This document shows positions 23,446 to 25,691 of a DNA stretch of 25,691 nt, one piece after another; the stretch's first letter is position 1; each line of letters starts with the position of its first letter. The notes beneath the pieces were generated by a model. The model was not told where the DNA came from and did not search any database. It saw only the letters and a list, made by a program, of their open reading frames with translations. The position numbers were made by a program, and so were the translations under genes. Source of the DNA: an uncultured Pseudomonadota bacterium (lineage in GTDB: Bacteria; Pseudomonadota; Alphaproteobacteria; Rs-D84). Location of the stretch: contig CALYRP010000001.1 in NCBI GenBank assembly GCA_945483255.1, forward strand, positions 1-25,691. Reading direction: 5' to 3'.

Positions 23446-23473
23446 ATTATAACCCCACCCCGCAAATTGTCAA
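23446..23473 (-). promoter_or_regulatory. Consensus sigma70 promoter of the rpsL operon
   Basis: TTGACA (23473-23468), 16 nt, TATAAT (23451-23446) on the minus strand, with perfect hexamers. Spacing is one base short of the ideal. A GC-rich spacer lies between. Predicted start is about 23439. This is the strongest promoter in the window and could feed the str, S10 and spc genes. Confidence 0.9.
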
Positions 23474-23573
23474 GGAAAATATCTGGTCATTTTATGTAAA
23501 AACCGCTGAAAATCTATACTTTCACACACAAAAAGCATAGACAGATAAAAAATTAGTCCAAACAAGTAGATAT

Positions 23574-23601
23574 ATAAAAAAGCCCGATCAAACGACCGGG
23601 C
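23574..23601 (-). terminator. Intrinsic terminator after the outer-membrane protein gene
   Basis: GCCCGGUC/GAUCGGGC stem (23601-23582, with one G-U pair and a GUUU loop) followed by a U run in minus-strand RNA. It begins 20 nt after the stop of the upstream gene and protects the rpsL promoter from read-through. Confidence 0.9.
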
Positions 23602-23620
23602 CTTGTTTTCAATCTACAGA

Positions 23621-24442
23621 TTAGAAATCAATACCGAATTTAGCACCAAATCCAAATCCGTTTTCAACTTCCCATTCGTCATCGTGGTCACCACCTTGGT
23701 GATTCATTTCGGCATTTACGTATGCACCAACGAATTTTGTAGCATCGATATTATAATTTACACCCAATTCACCGGTCCATAAACCAGCATTTTTGATTTT
23801 TGCGCCATCAATACCACGATATTCTTTGTCTAAAACACCGGTATATTCTACACCAGCCAATACAGACCAATGAGAATCAATCAAATATTGACCGTCCAAT
23901 CCTAATGTTACGAAATGCATACCTTGTTCGCCTGCACCTTCATTCCAATTAAACGATTCTGTATTCCAATAAGTGAACAATGCGTGTGCTGCAACTGTCC
24001 AATTGGATGCTACATAACCACCGCGAACACCGGCAGTCCATGCATAACCTGTATCGTCCTTGTCCAAGAAAGGCCTATGATTTCCCCAAACAGGGTCTAA
24101 ACCATATGCACCAACCAAATCCAATTTCCATGCACCCATGTCTAATGCACGATATGCAGTTGCTAATGATAAATCACCCCAAGACCATTGGTCAAAAGAT
24201 TGTTCATCATTAATTGTTGTAGAAACCATAACTGCCCATTTATTTGTGATACCATAACCAAATTCTTCACCCATTGCCCATGATTTCAAATCTTTTGAAC
24301 CTGTATGAGATTCCAATGTTGATACACTGTAAAAATGACCCTGACCAGGCAAATATAATGGACTTTCATCAAATACGTTTGCAGCGTGTGCCCCAGAAAC
24401 TGCGAATACTGCCAATAATGAAGTCAATGCTAATTTTTTCAT
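23621..24442 (-). CDS. Outer-membrane beta-barrel-like protein
   Basis: The 273-residue product starts with a clear signal peptide, MKKLALTSLLAVFAVSGAHA, cleaved before ANVF. The mature part is rich in Trp, Tyr and Gly with alternating hydrophobic strands such as WKLDLVGAYGL, WSVLAGVEYTGVL and FGFGAKFGIDF, and ends in Phe as outer-membrane barrels do. I do not recognise a specific family. No plug, lipobox or catalytic motif is seen. AAGGA lies 10 nt before the ATG at 24442. It is a single-gene unit with its own promoter, 5' hairpin and terminator. Porin or structural roles are possible. Confidence 0.85.
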   Translation of the reverse strand: MKKLALTSLLAVFAVSGAHAANVFDESPLYLPGQGHFYSVSTLESHTGSKDLKSWAMGEEFGYGITNKWAVMVSTTINDEQSFDQWSWGDLSLATAYRALDMGAWKLDLVGAYGLDPVWGNHRPFLDKDDTGYAWTAGVRGGYVASNWTVAAHALFTYWNTESFNWNEGAGEQGMHFVTLGLDGQYLIDSHWSVLAGVEYTGVLDKEYRGIDGAKIKNAGLWTGELGVNYNIDATKFVGAYVNAEMNHQGGDHDDEWEVENGFGFGAKFGIDF

Positions 24443-24471
24443 AATTTATCCTTTCCTTTGGTTAAACTTGA

Positions 24472-24489
24472 ATCAGACTTTTGTCTGAT
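24472..24489 (-). promoter_or_regulatory. 5'-terminal hairpin of the outer-membrane protein mRNA
   Basis: ATCAGAC-TTTT-GTCTGAT is a perfect 7-bp stem. The predicted transcription start (about 24489) is the first base of the stem, so the mRNA would begin with the hairpin. In ompA of Escherichia coli such a hairpin protects mRNA from 5'-dependent decay. Confidence 0.65.
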
Positions 24490-24495
24490 AAGAAA

Positions 24496-24524
24496 ATTAT
24501 CTCATACAAAATTAGAATTAACAA
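24496..24524 (-). promoter_or_regulatory. Promoter of the outer-membrane protein gene
   Basis: TTGTTA (24524-24519), 17 nt, GATAAT (24501-24496) on the minus strand, four and five of six consensus bases. Its -35 overlaps one arm of the palindrome at 24521-24541. Confidence 0.6.
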
Positions 24525-24541
24525 GAAAATAGATTTCTTGT
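24521..24541. promoter_or_regulatory. Operator-like palindrome between divergent promoter-like boxes
   Basis: ACAAGAAA-ATAGA-TTTCTTGT is a perfect 8-bp inverted repeat. Its left arm overlaps the minus-strand -35 TTGTTA and its right arm overlaps a plus-strand -35-like TTGTAA. It is a plausible regulator site for the outer-membrane gene; the regulator is unknown. Confidence 0.5.
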
Positions 24542-24566
24542 AAATCAATATCAAATATGATATAAT
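24538..24566 (+). promoter_or_regulatory. Promoter-like sequence on the plus strand
   Basis: TTGTAA (24538-24543), 17 nt, TATAAT (24561-24566). The -10 is perfect and spacing ideal. A further ATATCA-AATA-TGATAT palindrome (24548-24563) overlaps it. No plus-strand gene follows: the transcript would enter a hairpin at once and then run antisense to mltG. In such AT-rich DNA a chance match is possible. Confidence 0.4.
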
Positions 24567-24576
24567 TGCGTGCGTC

Positions 24577-24605
24577 GCGCGTTAAAAAAATTCGCGCATT
24601 TTTTT
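24577..24605 (+). terminator. Terminator-like hairpin beside the mltG stop
   Basis: GCGCG (24577-24581) pairs with CGCGC (24593-24597) and is followed by ATTTTTTT on the plus strand. In the minus direction, where mltG ends, the A run precedes the stem and no U run follows, so it fits a plus-strand transcript better. The stem is only 5 bp. Confidence 0.35.
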
Positions 24606-25614
24606 ATTTATTTAATTCTTTTTTAATTTCACGCCAAACTTCGTGATTTTTTTGATGTTCTTTATAGTCTTTGGAAAATTTGTGTCCACCACGACCATCG
24701 GCAACAAAATATAAATATTTCGTATTTGCTGGTTTAAACACGCTGCGAATCGCATCGCGCCCAACATTGGCAATTGGATGTGGCGGCAACCCATTATGTG
24801 TATATGTATTATACGGGCTGTCTATTTTCAAATGTCCAGACAACAATGGGGCACCATGCATATCACCTTCGAAATCTGTCAATGCATAAACAACCGTTGG
24901 GCATGCTTGTAATCTCATATTAACATTCAAACGATTCAAATACACACTGGCAACAACTGGCATTTCACGTTTAAGCGGTGTTTCTTTTTGAACAATCGAA
25001 GCCAACACCATAACATCGTTCCAATCTTTTAATGGTGTCGGATATTTCATCCCATCAAAAGATTTTTTAATATCTATCATTTTTTTACGTGCTAAATCAA
25101 GAACCGCCAGACGCGCTGTTCCACGCGCAACACGGTATGTGTCTGGGAATATATCACCGTCTTTTAAATCACAAACAGGTATCGATTTATCACAATCAAC
25201 GTCGCCCACCAATGAATTAGTATTCATCAACAACATTTTTGTCTGTTTAATGGTAAAACCTTCGGGAATTGTGATGGTGGTCGTTGCAACACGGCCATGT
25301 GATAACATAGACGCAATTGTCCACACACCTGCGCCACGCGGAATTTCATATTCCCCCGCCATTATTTTTCCACCATTCATACGAATTGAAAAATAGAACA
25401 AATCTTTGGATTTAATAATACGATTTTGATAAAGACGATTCGCCATCCCTGTAATAGATGCCCCACGCGGAACGACAACACTGGTTGCGGTTTTTACCGG
25501 TGACCAAATATTAAAAATAAAATAAACAACAAACACAACAACGCATGCGATTGCCAGCGCAAATTTAACCCATTCTTTGATATTTTTCAATTTTCTTTTT
25601 GATATCTTTATCAT
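24604..25614 (-). CDS. mltG: Endolytic murein transglycosylase MltG (YceG-like)
   Basis: MltG cleaves nascent glycan strands at the inner membrane and is thought to end peptidoglycan polymerisation. The 336-residue product has a cytoplasmic Lys-rich start, one transmembrane helix (about 16-37), then a periplasmic LysM-like part with VVPRGASITGMANRLYQN. The YceG catalytic domain holds DGDIFPDTYRVARGT, ASIVQKETPLKREMPVVAS with the catalytic Glu region, YLNRLNVNMRLQACPTVVYA, and PYNTYTHNGLPPHPIANVG. Length matches the family. A weak GGA lies before the ATG at 25614. Its stop abuts an A-rich hairpin region. Confidence 0.96.
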   Translation of the reverse strand: MIKISKRKLKNIKEWVKFALAIACVVVFVVYFIFNIWSPVKTATSVVVPRGASITGMANRLYQNRIIKSKDLFYFSIRMNGGKIMAGEYEIPRGAGVWTIASMLSHGRVATTTITIPEGFTIKQTKMLLMNTNSLVGDVDCDKSIPVCDLKDGDIFPDTYRVARGTARLAVLDLARKKMIDIKKSFDGMKYPTPLKDWNDVMVLASIVQKETPLKREMPVVASVYLNRLNVNMRLQACPTVVYALTDFEGDMHGAPLLSGHLKIDSPYNTYTHNGLPPHPIANVGRDAIRSVFKPANTKYLYFVADGRGGHKFSKDYKEHQKNHEVWREIKKELNK

Positions 25615-25691
25615 AATCCAGAAAGTATAAATGGTATTTTACATCAAGCAATAAAATAAAAATTTTTGGTCGCAGTGGCGGGCGTCTTGTT
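25615..25691. other. Upstream end of window, no gene assigned
   Basis: These 77 bases hold the mltG upstream region. On the minus strand TTGCTT, 16 nt and TATACT form a weak promoter-like pair whose start would lie almost at the mltG ATG. The far end could be the 3' part of another minus-strand gene: two frames run to a stop within it. Neither can be judged from so short a piece. Confidence 0.3.

Overview
The window looks like an AT-rich alphaproteobacterial chromosome, probably from an uncultured host-associated lineage. The evidence is the order of the ribosomal-protein genes (rpsK next to an rpoA-rplQ block with no rpsD), the long zinc-free form of S14, consensus-like sigma70 promoters, and exported Cys-rich proteins. 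The species cannot be named from sequence alone. Every gene I can support lies on the minus strand, so transcription runs from high to low coordinates. Ordinary genetic code is used: I saw no in-frame UGA, and nearly all stops I checked are TAA.

In transcription order the window holds: mltG (25614-24604); a small outer-membrane beta-barrel-like protein (24442-23621) with its own promoter, 5' hairpin and terminator; then the fused str-S10-spc-alpha cluster. That cluster runs rpsL, rpsG, fusA, tuf, rpsJ, rplC, rplD, rplW, rplB, rpsS, rplV, rpsC, rplP, rpmC, rpsQ, rplN, rplX, rplE, rpsN, rpsH, rplF, rplR, rpsE, rplO, secY, rpsM, rpsK, then (after an interruption) rpoA and rplQ. It starts from a promoter with a perfect TTGACA and TATAAT. 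rpmD, adk and rpmJ are missing from their usual places.

The main surprise is between rpsK and rpoA. An intrinsic terminator after rpsK, a cluster of GC-rich palindromic repeats, and a gene for a 638-residue secreted Cys-rich protein with eight tandem GCC2/GCC3-like repeats break up a gene pair that is normally adjacent. That gene appears to have a strong promoter placed for leaderless translation. rpoA has its own consensus-like promoter immediately after it. After rplQ come a terminator, a 138-bp tandem intergenic repeat (about 2.3 copies), and a second large exported protein with repeated CX6CX4C boxes that runs off the left edge.

Almost every gap longer than about 40 nt in the ribosomal cluster carries an inverted repeat, often with a G-U pair that works only in the minus-strand RNA. 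These hairpins look like mRNA processing, stability or autoregulatory elements. No tRNA, rRNA, CRISPR array, transposase or prophage gene was seen. Three stretches of about 300 bases or more lack a gene: 2243-2770 (promoter, 138-bp repeat, terminator), 6609-6907 (promoter, palindromic repeats, terminator) and 23294-23620 (rpsL leader, promoter, upstream terminator).
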